Below, piece by piece: positions 51,574 to 60,769 of a stretch of 64,000 nt of DNA (within the stretch, counting starts at the first letter, position 1; each line of letters starts with the position of its first letter). The stretch is from the NCBI GenBank assembly GCA_934202525.1, contig CAKPYB010000002.1:62001-126000 (forward strand), written 5' to 3'. Both the position numbers and the translations under genes were made by a program. The notes beneath the pieces were generated by a model, which had not been told where the DNA came from, searched no databases, and was given only the letters and a program-made list of their open reading frames with translations. This DNA is from an uncultured Prevotella sp. Its GTDB lineage: Bacteria; Bacteroidota; Bacteroidia; Bacteroidales; Bacteroidaceae.

Positions 51574-51721
51574 CAAATTATATCAGAAAAACTTGTACAA
51601 ATATCAGAAAATCGTGCAACTTTAACGATTTTAAGCATAAATCAGTGTACTATTTTGCTAAAAATGGCATTTTTCAGTATTTTTCAGTGATTAAAAATTT
51701 GGTTGTATCCAATATTCGTTC

Positions 51722-51729
51722 TAATTTTG
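51722..51729 (+). promoter_or_regulatory. -7 box for the pilus operon
   Basis: TAATTTTG, with TTGG about 20 nt upstream as a possible -33 element. It implies a ~205-nt leader. Confidence 0.55.
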
Positions 51730-51942
51730 CGCCAGAAAACCAACGATATGAGATACAGACGAACTGAAAAGTAAGTTGAAAGTAAACTGAAAGGAGAAAA
51801 AGAACAGTTGAAAGTAAACTTCAGGAAACAAGAGTTCTCAGTAGATTCAGGTATTGGTGATCATTATAAAAGAGTATAAGAAAGTAAAAGGTGATTCTAA
51901 ATCACTCAATGTTTTTTAAAAAAAGAAAAGATTAATTGAGGT

Positions 51943-52527
51943 ATGAAGAAAAGGATTTTAATTGCGTTAGTAGCACTCGGCAGCCTTATCTGTCCTGCTC
52001 TAGCGCAGAAAGCTGCGGTAAAGACCAACTTGCTGTATGATGCAACAACAACCATGAACTTGGGTGTTGAATTCGGTCTTTCTCCAAAATGGACACTTGG
52101 CGTATCCGGAAACTACAATCCTTGGACGTTTTCAAAGAACAAGAAATGGAAGCACTGGCTCGTACAGCCAGAGGCGAGATACTGGTTCTGTAACAAAATG
52201 ATGGGTTCATTCATCGGCTTCCATGCCCTGGGTGGATCTCACAACATCGGTGGCATGGATCTTGACTTCAAGTTCCTGGGCACTGATTTCTCTAAACTGA
52301 AAGACTATCGGTATGAAGGATGGTTTATCGGTGTAGGTGTAGCTTACGGCTACGCTTGGGCTCTCTCGAAACATTGGAATCTGGAAGCTGAACTTGGCGT
52401 AGGCTATATCTACTCTAAGGCTGATAAGTTTAACTGTGCTCAATGCGGAGATAAACTTGAAGATGATAAGGCACACAACTATGTGGGCCCGACGAAAGCA
52501 GCCCTCAACTTAGTGTATGTTTTTTAA
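51943..52527 (+). CDS. DUF3575 outer-membrane protein of type V pilus loci
   Basis: 194-aa exported protein (MKKRILIALVALGSLICPALAQ) predicted to form a small outer-membrane beta-barrel. Amphipathic strands such as VEFGLSPKWTLGVSGNYNPW, EGWFIGVGVAYGYAWALSKHW and LEAELGVGYIYSKADKF fit, and the C-terminus ALNLVYVF ends in Phe. DUF3575 genes typically open type V pilus clusters before a DUF3868 gene, as here (12 nt gap). The role, perhaps anchoring or secretion of pilins, is inferred. A Cys-x-x-Cys (CAQCGDK) near 170 is notable. Confidence 0.82.
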   Translation: MKKRILIALVALGSLICPALAQKAAVKTNLLYDATTTMNLGVEFGLSPKWTLGVSGNYNPWTFSKNKKWKHWLVQPEARYWFCNKMMGSFIGFHALGGSHNIGGMDLDFKFLGTDFSKLKDYRYEGWFIGVGVAYGYAWALSKHWNLEAELGVGYIYSKADKFNCAQCGDKLEDDKAHNYVGPTKAALNLVYVF

Positions 52528-52539
52528 AAAGAATCAGTG

Positions 52540-53967
52540 ATGAATACATATAATATAATAGGTAGTATGTTCGGAGCCTTGCTTATCGCTCTTCCTATAT
52601 CAGCCGATAATACCCAGCAGGCTTACAAGAATCTGAAAATCCAGAATAAGGCAATCAAAAAGGTTGGCAACCAGGTGAAAGTGGCTATGGACCTGAACCT
52701 CGACCACATTCAGCTTGCCAGCAACAACGGTCTCATCTATACCCCAATGATTCTCAACGAAAAGGATACACTCTTTATGCCAAGCGTTGAGGTGATGGGT
52801 AAAAAGAGATATATCTACTATCAGCGTAACCAGAAAACGGCTACGGCAAACCCACTCATCGTGGCACTCCGCAAGAACAAGACAGCACAGACGCTTCATT
52901 ATGAATATGCCGCTCCGTTCAGCGACTGGATGAAGAACTCAAACTTCGCCATCAGTAATGATGCCTGCGGATGCAACCAGCAACTTCTCGACGAAGGTAT
53001 TCTGAATCCGGAAGGACGTGCATTCTCTACTCCGAAGAATCTCTTCAATGCTTATGTACAGCCTAAGGCTGAAGCCGTAAAGGCAAGAAAGGAGAATGGT
53101 TCTGCCCGTTTGAACTTCAAGGTGAACAAGTGGGATATCCTTTATGATTTGGGCAACAATGCCAGCGAACTGGATAATATCCGCAAGACACTCGACCTCG
53201 TAAAGAACGACTCGGATGTTACCATCACCAAGATAACACTTCACGGCTATGCATCACCAGAGGGCAGATATGCCAACAACAACAAGTTGTCGCTTAACCG
53301 TACACAGGCGCTTTTGCAGCATATCCTGAAGACCTATCCTATTTCTTCAAAACTGTTTGCGACCACAGCTACAGCGGAGGACTGGGCGGGAACCATCAAA
53401 TATGTAAATGAGAATGATGTTCCTCAGAAGGAAGTTGCACTTGAGATTATCAACAGCAACATGCAGCCAGATGCCAAGGAGAAAGCATTGCTCAAGAAGG
53501 CTCCTCAGGCTTATCACTATCTTCTGCAGAATGTATGGCCATCACTTCGCCGTACCGACTATACGATAGAATATGATGTACAGGCATTCAATGTAGAAAA
53601 GGCTCGCGAGGTTATCAAGACCCGTCCTCAGAAGCTCTCTCTCCAGGAGATGTATCTGGTAGCGCAGACTTATCCTAAGGGTAGCACCGAATTCAACAAT
53701 GTTTTCGACATAGCTGTAAGAATGTTCCCTGAAGATAAACTTGCCAATCTCAATGCAGCCTCAGCAGCCATCGAACGTGGCGACAAGGTGAGTGCAGAGA
53801 AATATCTCCTGAAAGCAGGCGACAGTGCCGAGGCAAACAATGCCCGCGGTTGTCTGGCTTCCATGAAGGAAGACTATCAGACAGCCAAGCAATACTTTGA
53901 GAAAGCTATTGCCGGTGGTTTGAAGGAGGCGCAGGAAAACCTGGATAAAGTTAACCAGGCACTTTAA
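52540..53967 (+). CDS. DUF3868/OmpA-domain protein of type V pilus loci
   Basis: 475-aa exported protein (MNTYNIIGSMFGALLIALPISAD). The frame has a GTG one codon earlier (52537), but ATG 52540 is the better start. The N-terminal ~150 residues match the DUF3868 pattern (IYTPMILNEKDTLFMPSVEVMGKKRYIYYQRN). The middle (~210-290) is OmpA-C-like: TLHGYASPEGRYANNNKLSLNRTQALLQHI, which suggests peptidoglycan attachment. The C-terminus (~390-475) looks like TPR helices. It probably anchors the pilus assembly to the wall. Confidence 0.82.
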   Translation: MNTYNIIGSMFGALLIALPISADNTQQAYKNLKIQNKAIKKVGNQVKVAMDLNLDHIQLASNNGLIYTPMILNEKDTLFMPSVEVMGKKRYIYYQRNQKTATANPLIVALRKNKTAQTLHYEYAAPFSDWMKNSNFAISNDACGCNQQLLDEGILNPEGRAFSTPKNLFNAYVQPKAEAVKARKENGSARLNFKVNKWDILYDLGNNASELDNIRKTLDLVKNDSDVTITKITLHGYASPEGRYANNNKLSLNRTQALLQHILKTYPISSKLFATTATAEDWAGTIKYVNENDVPQKEVALEIINSNMQPDAKEKALLKKAPQAYHYLLQNVWPSLRRTDYTIEYDVQAFNVEKAREVIKTRPQKLSLQEMYLVAQTYPKGSTEFNNVFDIAVRMFPEDKLANLNAASAAIERGDKVSAEKYLLKAGDSAEANNARGCLASMKEDYQTAKQYFEKAIAGGLKEAQENLDKVNQAL

Positions 53968-54062
53968 AGTAACTATTTACTTTCTATTTATATAAGTATA
54001 AGATAAAAGATGATGTAAAATACGATCTGTTTTCAGCGGATTGTGCCAATATGTGCGAAACT

Positions 54063-54070
54063 TAATTTTG
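54063..54070 (+). promoter_or_regulatory. Internal -7 box for the major pilin
   Basis: TAATTTTG in the 160-nt gap before the pilin gene, giving a ~50-nt leader. A separate promoter would allow the major subunit to be made in excess. Confidence 0.45.
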
Positions 54071-54127
54071 AGAACAAGAATTAATAAAATATATTGTATA
54101 ACTTTTTTTGTATTAAGTAAAAAGATT

Positions 54128-55594
54128 ATGAAAAAAATGAATTTGCTCGTAATGAGCTTGGTTTCAGCCACAGCTTTGTCTTTCACCAGCTGCAGCAGTA
54201 ATGATGATTTGGCTGGTAACGCTGGTCAGGAGAAGGCAAATGATGTCTATATGACATTGAGTATCCAGACTCCAATGGCTGATGGCACACGAACAAGCCA
54301 GGCAGACCGTAAGAATGTAACTGCAACCACAGAAGAAGCAGAAATTTCAAATGGAACTATCTATTTGTATGACGGTGCTAAACTTGTCTACTCTAAAGCT
54401 ATAACAGCTTCAGATTGGAAACATGTTCCAAACCAAGCTAATAATGGTAGAGGAACTACAAAACCTGTCAAAATTGCCGTTAATGGTATCGAGAAGGGTA
54501 AGACATACAAAGTATATTTCCTCGCAGGTGACAAGACCTCTAATACACCAACAACAGATGAATTGACAGGTGCATATACAATCGGTACAGAAGATCCAAC
54601 TTCTATCAGTCTCGATTTGGCTAAAGCTAATTCATTCGTTATGTTCAACCAGAACGATGCTCAGCGACAGGATGGTGGCGAGAAGGCTACAGTTAAGTTC
54701 GATGGTGATGAAACATACGATGCCCCAGCATGGTGCCAGATGGTTTATTTGGATCGTGTTTCTGCCCGTGTAGATGCTCCAACCGCAGATAAAGCTGTGT
54801 TTGTGAATGATGGAACCGGTACCAATGAGCCAGCTACAAAGAATCTCGACCTCGTAGATAAGATTGCATATCAGAGCTATGCTATTTCCAACTTGAGCAA
54901 TAAGACAAACATCATGCAGAAGTGGGAAAGCGAATGGGCAAAGTTCCTCATTCCAACAGTAGAATACACTCAGAACTACGCTACATTCGGAAACGAGTGG
55001 AACAACAATGGAAGTACCAAGTTCTTCGGAACCCAGAAGAATTACTATATTTTGGAGAACTGCACAAACAACATTAAAAATGCAACCGCTATCTATCTTT
55101 GCTACAAAGCAACTTTGAAGAATACAGACGGAGCAGACTTCAATGATGGCACATTCTATCGCTATGACTACAAGATTTACACATCTCTTGAGCAGATCAA
55201 GAATGATGCAACTGTTGAATGGCCATTCCGTAAGGCAGATGGTACTATCATGACAGTAGATGAGGCTAAGGCTTTGTTTAGCGCAAATGGTACACTTAAA
55301 GGACAAGCAGATTTGGAAACTGTAAGAAAGACATATGGTCTTGATATCTATGAGAAGGGTATCATGTACTATCGTATTGCTTTGGATGATCAGTCTTATA
55401 CATTTAAAGACAAAGCTTCTTATGCTATCCTCCGTAATACTGTTTACAAGTTGAATGTTAAAAACATATATGACCTCGGTAGAGATGTTCCAAATGGTCC
55501 AACACCAGATGATAAGGACAAGAACTACTACATGAATTGTGATATCCAGGTTAACCCTTGGGTTCTCAGCACCCAGGATGTTAGCTTGAAGTAA
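54128..55594 (+). CDS. Mfa1/FimA-type major fimbrial subunit (type V pilin)
   Basis: 488-aa lipoprotein precursor. The start is ATG 54128 (MKKMNLLVMSLVSATALSFTSCSSNDDL, lipobox FTSC); the upstream frame is open 29 codons more but is not signal-like. The body has Mfa1 family character: YMTLSIQTPMADGTRTSQ with an Arg that could be the processing site, then ISNGTIYLYDGAKLVYS, and the C-terminal strand NCDIQVNPWVLSTQDVSLK, which would serve strand exchange between subunits. Gene order, the internal promoter and the hairpin after the gene fit the major shaft subunit. Confidence 0.85.
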   Translation: MKKMNLLVMSLVSATALSFTSCSSNDDLAGNAGQEKANDVYMTLSIQTPMADGTRTSQADRKNVTATTEEAEISNGTIYLYDGAKLVYSKAITASDWKHVPNQANNGRGTTKPVKIAVNGIEKGKTYKVYFLAGDKTSNTPTTDELTGAYTIGTEDPTSISLDLAKANSFVMFNQNDAQRQDGGEKATVKFDGDETYDAPAWCQMVYLDRVSARVDAPTADKAVFVNDGTGTNEPATKNLDLVDKIAYQSYAISNLSNKTNIMQKWESEWAKFLIPTVEYTQNYATFGNEWNNNGSTKFFGTQKNYYILENCTNNIKNATAIYLCYKATLKNTDGADFNDGTFYRYDYKIYTSLEQIKNDATVEWPFRKADGTIMTVDEAKALFSANGTLKGQADLETVRKTYGLDIYEKGIMYYRIALDDQSYTFKDKASYAILRNTVYKLNVKNIYDLGRDVPNGPTPDDKDKNYYMNCDIQVNPWVLSTQDVSLK

Positions 55595-55933
55595 TATTCC
55601 GTCAAACCAGACAGATAAAATATAAATACTTATATATATACCAAGACTCTCGGGGGAGCAATCCTCCTCCGAGAGTTTATCATTCAAACGTTCGTTCTGA
55701 AAAGCAACGAAACATTCTTAAAAGATAACTAACATTGCCGCCCATGTATAAAAGGCGGGAGATACAAAGACGTGCCGTCATACCCCAACCCGAAAGACTG
55801 GCACATTTCATTCTTAGAAAATAACGATGCCGAAGGCAACGAAACAGAGAGCTGATAAAGCAAAGATATTCGCTACCTACGGCACTCTCTATATAAAATA
55901 AGTATAAGTAAAAGATTATAAAAGATAAAGAAT
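55595..55933 (+). other. Gap after the major pilin with attenuator hairpin
   Basis: 339 nt without a gene. The stem ACTCTCGG/CCGAGAGT at 55646-55676, extended inside by GGGA/TCCT, lacks a clear T-tract and may only partly stop transcription, lowering expression of the accessory genes. A second small stem GCCGCC/GGCGG lies near 55738-55760. Nothing else is seen. Confidence 0.55.
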
Positions 55934-57049
55934 ATGGCACATTTCCTCAAAAACAAATGTTGCAAGCTCGTTTGCATCTCAGCCATCGCACTCACTTCTC
56001 TTTCATCCTGCATGAAAGATGATATCACGGGCTGCCCTACTGCTAAGTTGTCGCTCAAATTCGACTATACTTACAATGTGAAGGAGGCTGATGCTTTCTC
56101 TGCTGAGGTGAAGAACCTCAACGTTTATGTATTCGACAAGAACGGTAAGTTCGTAGATAACTATACCGAGTCGGCTGACAAGTTTGAAACAGGTCATAAG
56201 ATGGAAATCACAGACCTGCAAGCAGGCAAGTATACCTTCGTCTGCCTGGCTCGTGACAAGCAGCCTGCCGCAATGGGAACAAGAGCCGAAGGTGATGATG
56301 AGACCGAGTTTAGCTTTACTAAACTTACCCCAGGTATCTCTACCATCAACGACCTGCAAGAGGAAATGGGCAAAAAAAACGCAGAAGAATCCGTTAACGA
56401 CAAGCACTTCACCGCCCTCTATACCGCACAGGACTCTCTCAACTTTGATGGAGAAAACGATGTGCAGGGAAAATTGAGTCTGATGAAGTGTACCAAAACA
56501 TACCGCGTGGTGATGCTTCCATTCGAACCCGACCAGGAAGGATTCACAGCCGAAAACTTCGATGTAGAAATCAAAGGTTCTGCTGCCCTACTCGACTATA
56601 AGGGCGACAAGGTAAAGCCAAAGGCAATCACCTATCTTCCTTATGAGAAGAAACTGGTAGAAAACCACAGCGGCAAGACCGAGGTAGAAGGCGAAGACGT
56701 AGAAAAGGCGCTGGTTTACGACCTGTCATCATCACGTATGTTCGAAACCAAAGATGACAACAAGAGTCGCGCTGCCGACGGATTCAGCCAATATGATGAC
56801 AAGCGCATCGTCATCACCGACAAGCGCATCAACAAAGTCATCTTCAACCACTCCCTGCCTTGGTTCCTCTCACTCTGTGCCAGCGACCGCTACGGCAAAG
56901 ACTGGAGCGACCAGCAGTATCTGGACCGCCAGGACCATTACACCCTGGTATTCTACGTGCCAGCTCCAAGTTCTACCTACAGCATGGATGCAAGAATCAA
57001 GGTAAACAACTGGGTTCTGAATCTTCAGAATACCGACCTGGGAAAATAA
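55934..57049 (+). CDS. FimB/Mfa2 family fimbrial anchor lipoprotein
   Basis: 371-aa lipoprotein (LVCISAIALTSLSSCMKDDI, lipobox LSSC) with the family's start CPTAKLSLKFDYTYN and AEVKNLNVYVFDKNGKFVDNY, followed by DLQAGKYTFVCLARD. The ending SMDARIKVNNWVLNLQNTDLGK is similar to the pilin C-terminal strand. FimB/Mfa2 proteins anchor the pilus to the outer membrane and end its growth. It is followed 34 nt on by further fimbrillin-like genes, one operon. Confidence 0.85.
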   Translation: MAHFLKNKCCKLVCISAIALTSLSSCMKDDITGCPTAKLSLKFDYTYNVKEADAFSAEVKNLNVYVFDKNGKFVDNYTESADKFETGHKMEITDLQAGKYTFVCLARDKQPAAMGTRAEGDDETEFSFTKLTPGISTINDLQEEMGKKNAEESVNDKHFTALYTAQDSLNFDGENDVQGKLSLMKCTKTYRVVMLPFEPDQEGFTAENFDVEIKGSAALLDYKGDKVKPKAITYLPYEKKLVENHSGKTEVEGEDVEKALVYDLSSSRMFETKDDNKSRAADGFSQYDDKRIVITDKRINKVIFNHSLPWFLSLCASDRYGKDWSDQQYLDRQDHYTLVFYVPAPSSTYSMDARIKVNNWVLNLQNTDLGK

Positions 57050-57083
57050 GAAAAGAAAGAAGTATAAGTAAAAGAAAGAAAAC

Positions 57084-58832
57084 ATGAAACGCTATCAATC
57101 TACTCTGACCAAGATGACACGCCCAGTGTGTATAGCACTCGCTGCTTTGCTCATGGTAGGCGTAATGGCATCCTGTTCAGAGAACGAAAATACAGAAACA
57201 GCTCCAGGCGACAATGCCTATCTGAGCCTCAGTTTCTCTACCGGCACCGGAAACAGTACCAGAGTCGGAGAAACTAGCGGAAAGGCTCTTGCCGACAATG
57301 AGACTGATGCAAATCCTACTCAGGAGAACGACATCCATAATATCAAGGTGTGGGTGTTCAAATCAAATACCGGCGATGAAGCCACTCCTATCTCTTATAA
57401 AGCAGAGACGCTGAGCGAAGTGAAGAACGGTAAATATACCCTGAACCTCCGATTCCTGAGAAAGATTGGCGGCGAAGAAGTAAAGAAAATCGACCTTTAT
57501 ATCCTGGCAAACTCTGAGAGCATCAACATGCTGGAGCAGATGAAAGGCAAAGACCTCCGTTCGGTAACTCGCAAAGATCTGAAAGAAGTCAGCTTTACCT
57601 CACCTTTCGGTATCAATAGCGACGGAACACCAGAAACAAAAGAGGTAACAAAGGAAAAGGGACTCCCTATCTCCCGTGCCATCACACAGATTTCTGTAGA
57701 CAGCCATGTGGCTGATACCGAAGAAGGGGCCCAAGCTAAAGGTATCAGGATTCCTCTGGTTCGCGCCGTTTCGAAACTCCATTTTTACTTTGCCCGCAAG
57801 TCGGGTTCTGAAGCCAATACCAGTCAGGTAAAGGTAACAAGAATAGAGGTAGAAGAGAACACCATTCCTACAGCCAGCTATGTTTTTCCCGACGAAGCGA
57901 TATATAACGAGAATGGTTACAACCAGTACGTAACCAGCCAGAAATATAACAGTTCCGGTACAGCTTACGTATCATACGCTCTGAAACTGGCAGGTGTAGA
58001 GAACAAGGATATCAAGGAAGTGGAGGATCCTCAAACATTCATCAAAAAGAGCACTCAGACAGCCCAGGAATATCTGGATGCATTTTACAAAGCAGACATC
58101 CGTTCTCACAATCTCTGTTATCTCCGTGAGACCAACAAAGCCATCCGAGGCACCATCTACTATTCATTAGATGGCGGAGCTACCGAGAAGAGCGAGACCT
58201 TCAATATTCCTTCAGGCGGAAATGCCATCAGAAACAGAGAACTGGTAGTTTACGGTTATTTCCTCAACGGACAGATGGGTAAGCTCACCGTTACTCCTAC
58301 TATTCAGGAATGGCAGAATGGAGGAACATTCGATTTTATCGATGCCTCTACCAACGTGGATATCCCTGACGGAGATCAGACCACCTGGGGCTACAAGGTA
58401 TATTACGGTTTCCCAAAACGCGGACCGATGATTACGCTCAAGGATATCGATACCAAAGGTAAGCCTTGGATTCTCCAGACAGACAACCCGATGTTCGGAT
58501 TCGTACAATGTGATGAGGATGGCAATTATGAGGAAAAAGAACCGGTTTACGATCCAATCATTACAGACAAGAACAATGGAAACAATATAATCGGATATAC
58601 TTATCATATAGATGATTTCATCATCAATGAAAGTGGTGAGAATAAAACACTTTACTTCTATGTCGTGCCAAAGAACAGACTGGATCTGGCAAAGCCACAT
58701 AATGTAAAGGCGCAGGTTTTCCTGACCAAATATCCGAACGATAAGTTTATCCTGAATCCAGAACTCCGTTATAAAGGATGTGAAGAGGGAAAATTCGCCG
58801 GTAAGGATATTCACTTTGAACAAGTATTATAA
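57084..58832 (+). CDS. Fimbrillin-family accessory pilin (lipoprotein)
   Basis: 582-aa lipoprotein (CIALAALLMVGVMASCSENEN, lipobox MASC). The N-terminal domain has fimbrillin features: AYLSLSFSTGTGNSTRV, IHNIKVWVFKSNTGD, GKYTLNLRFLRKIGG and KKIDLYILANSESINML. The later part (VSKLHFYFARKSG, NLCYLRETNKAIRG) fits Mfa-type accessory subunits. The C-terminal ~180 residues are not assigned. It is encoded between the anchor and two more large lipoproteins, so a pilus-tip component is likely; the exact subunit type cannot be fixed. Confidence 0.75.
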   Translation: MKRYQSTLTKMTRPVCIALAALLMVGVMASCSENENTETAPGDNAYLSLSFSTGTGNSTRVGETSGKALADNETDANPTQENDIHNIKVWVFKSNTGDEATPISYKAETLSEVKNGKYTLNLRFLRKIGGEEVKKIDLYILANSESINMLEQMKGKDLRSVTRKDLKEVSFTSPFGINSDGTPETKEVTKEKGLPISRAITQISVDSHVADTEEGAQAKGIRIPLVRAVSKLHFYFARKSGSEANTSQVKVTRIEVEENTIPTASYVFPDEAIYNENGYNQYVTSQKYNSSGTAYVSYALKLAGVENKDIKEVEDPQTFIKKSTQTAQEYLDAFYKADIRSHNLCYLRETNKAIRGTIYYSLDGGATEKSETFNIPSGGNAIRNRELVVYGYFLNGQMGKLTVTPTIQEWQNGGTFDFIDASTNVDIPDGDQTTWGYKVYYGFPKRGPMITLKDIDTKGKPWILQTDNPMFGFVQCDEDGNYEEKEPVYDPIITDKNNGNNIIGYTYHIDDFIINESGENKTLYFYVVPKNRLDLAKPHNVKAQVFLTKYPNDKFILNPELRYKGCEEGKFAGKDIHFEQVL

Positions 58833-58856
58833 AGACAACAGAAAATAACATTCATC

Positions 58857-60755
58857 ATGAAGAAGTTATATATAGACATAAGATTCATAAAATGCATCTT
58901 GGCTCTTACGGCAGGATGGCTCATGGCAGGATGCTCAGCTGAAGACGAACTGGGAAACGGTTCGGCTGCACAACAGCTGAGCATGACTCCCATGGTCAAC
59001 GACCTGCAACAAACTAGAGTAAAAGAAGAGGAGAATCTTAACGAGAAAAATCTGTTATCTCTCGACTTCAAGATGTTCGAAGAACCAACATCCAGCAAAC
59101 TCAGAATAGACCGTCAGTTCAATACCCCTGTTGAGAACAAAGCAGAGGAACTGGGTTCGGGCAACTGGAAATCGGCACTCCATCTTGATGTAGATAATAC
59201 TTATCCTTACTATGCAGTAGCCAATGCCAAGGGCAAGGACAATCTCAAAGGCAAGAACCTGGCAGAACTCCTTGCCTGCACCCAGCAGGATGAAGACATC
59301 TGGAAGCCAGCTACCATGGTAAGCGACAAGAAATTCCTGATGAGCAGCCAAGGTGAGTACAAAATCACCCAAGATCCGGAACAGAATATTCCGGTAGAAC
59401 TGGTGAGAGCAGCAGCCAAAATCAAGCTGAACATCTCTTCTACGGTGAAGGACTACAAAATCAAAGAAGTAAAGTGGAAGTTCATCAATTATAATACCAA
59501 TACTGCTATCTTTGCCGGTCAACCTGCTCCCTCCAATATCATAAAAGATAATCAGGAGTATGAAGCTGCGGCAGAGAAAGATGGAAACGGCAATGATATC
59601 TATAAGGTAACTACTTACAGCTATTCCACAACATGGACCGGGAAAGATGATATGCCACAGTTTGTTGCAGATATTACCTTCGAAAGTACAGATGCATCAA
59701 AGAATACCATTACCAAGAAACTGGTTATTCCTGTCCGTGATCCGCAAGGCGAAAAGAAGCTAGACCGCAACTATATCTATACCGTCAATGCCGTTATCAA
59801 GTATCTGGATACCAAGACAGATATTGATTACAACGGAAAGGACGACTATCTGAAATGGGCGATTACCAAATGGACGCAAGGTGAAGATACCTACGTCAAT
59901 GCGGATGGTGCAAGCTATCTGGTGGTATCTCCTACTGCCATAGACATCAAAGGTGGTGAAGGCAATGATTTTACAGATTGCACTATGCGTTGGTTTGCAT
60001 CTTATGAATGTGATATTGAGAATCCAACTACTTACTATTTTGACAGATATGGCAACAAGCAGTCCGGACAAGATGGACAGATTAAGGCAAATTTCGAAGA
60101 GTCTACAGGAAATCGCTACAGAGGATGGATTGACGTACATTCGGGAGCACCTTCATACTGTACAATTCAATATACTTATTTTGATATCAAAGTTGATGGC
60201 ACAGACAAGAAGCAGGAAATTGCTGTAAGAAAGTATCCTTCGGTCTATTCAATGAATGTAAGAAGCGAAGGTACAAATGATTCTGAAGAGAAGAATCATC
60301 TGTACACGATACAGTTTTCCAGCAACAAGTATGCTACAGATTACACCATTGCCAAGCCTGTACTCAACAATGAGAATAAGTCTGCCGACAACACCGTTTC
60401 TCCTGCTTTCATCCTTGCATCAACCGCAAAGGGTGAAACAAGCGCTAAGGATAATCAGGCAGCAAGAGATTACTGCAAAAAGTATCAGGAAAAGGCTACG
60501 ACTTATAAGAATGAGAATCTCGAGCTGAACGGTTGGCGACTTCCTACAAAGGAAGAAATCAACAGAATCTATAAGTTAGGAAACGAAGATAAGGCTGTTG
60601 GCAAACAACTGCTGAGAGGTGAATACTATTGGACGCTGGATGGAGACAAGACCGAGAGAAACGGCAACAACCCGCAAAGCGGTACCTACGTTCGCTGCGT
60701 CCACGACCTGACTCAGGGAGAAATAGAACTGATAGAGAAACAAGGTGAAAAGTAA
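58857..60755 (+). CDS. Fimbrial tip-type lipoprotein with C-terminal DUF1566/FISUMP-like domain
   Basis: 632-aa lipoprotein (CILALTAGWLMAGCSAEDEL, lipobox MAGC). The N-terminal ~330 residues are fimbrillin-like (LNEKNLLSLDFKMFEE, YPYYAVANAKGKDNL, LVRAAAKIKLNISST, DRNYIYTVNAVIKYLDT). The last ~100 residues read LELNGWRLPTKEEINRIYKL, YYWTLDGD and GTYVRCVHDL. This pattern of WRLPT...tyvRCVrD is that of DUF1566/FISUMP-type domains, often at adhesin ends. A tip adhesin is the best guess; the ligand is unknown. Confidence 0.72.
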   Translation: MKKLYIDIRFIKCILALTAGWLMAGCSAEDELGNGSAAQQLSMTPMVNDLQQTRVKEEENLNEKNLLSLDFKMFEEPTSSKLRIDRQFNTPVENKAEELGSGNWKSALHLDVDNTYPYYAVANAKGKDNLKGKNLAELLACTQQDEDIWKPATMVSDKKFLMSSQGEYKITQDPEQNIPVELVRAAAKIKLNISSTVKDYKIKEVKWKFINYNTNTAIFAGQPAPSNIIKDNQEYEAAAEKDGNGNDIYKVTTYSYSTTWTGKDDMPQFVADITFESTDASKNTITKKLVIPVRDPQGEKKLDRNYIYTVNAVIKYLDTKTDIDYNGKDDYLKWAITKWTQGEDTYVNADGASYLVVSPTAIDIKGGEGNDFTDCTMRWFASYECDIENPTTYYFDRYGNKQSGQDGQIKANFEESTGNRYRGWIDVHSGAPSYCTIQYTYFDIKVDGTDKKQEIAVRKYPSVYSMNVRSEGTNDSEEKNHLYTIQFSSNKYATDYTIAKPVLNNENKSADNTVSPAFILASTAKGETSAKDNQAARDYCKKYQEKATTYKNENLELNGWRLPTKEEINRIYKLGNEDKAVGKQLLRGEYYWTLDGDKTERNGNNPQSGTYVRCVHDLTQGEIELIEKQGEK

Positions 60756-60769
60756 AGAAGGTAAATGAC

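Larger units (their letters stand above)
51463..51942. other. Intergenic region and long 5' leader of the pilus operon
   Basis: 480 nt. It holds divergent -7 boxes (51566-51573 minus, 51722-51729 plus) and two copies of AGTTGAAAGTAAACT (51774-51788 and 51806-51820). Close to the start codon it has a small GTGATT/AATCAC hairpin (51891-51905) followed by TTTTTT. The leader of about 205 nt could carry attenuation. Confidence 0.6.

Noticed and set aside
54632..55687. 351-aa frame antisense to the major pilin gene
   Set aside because: A Cys/Ile-rich artificial translation of the pilin's opposite strand; no start signals.
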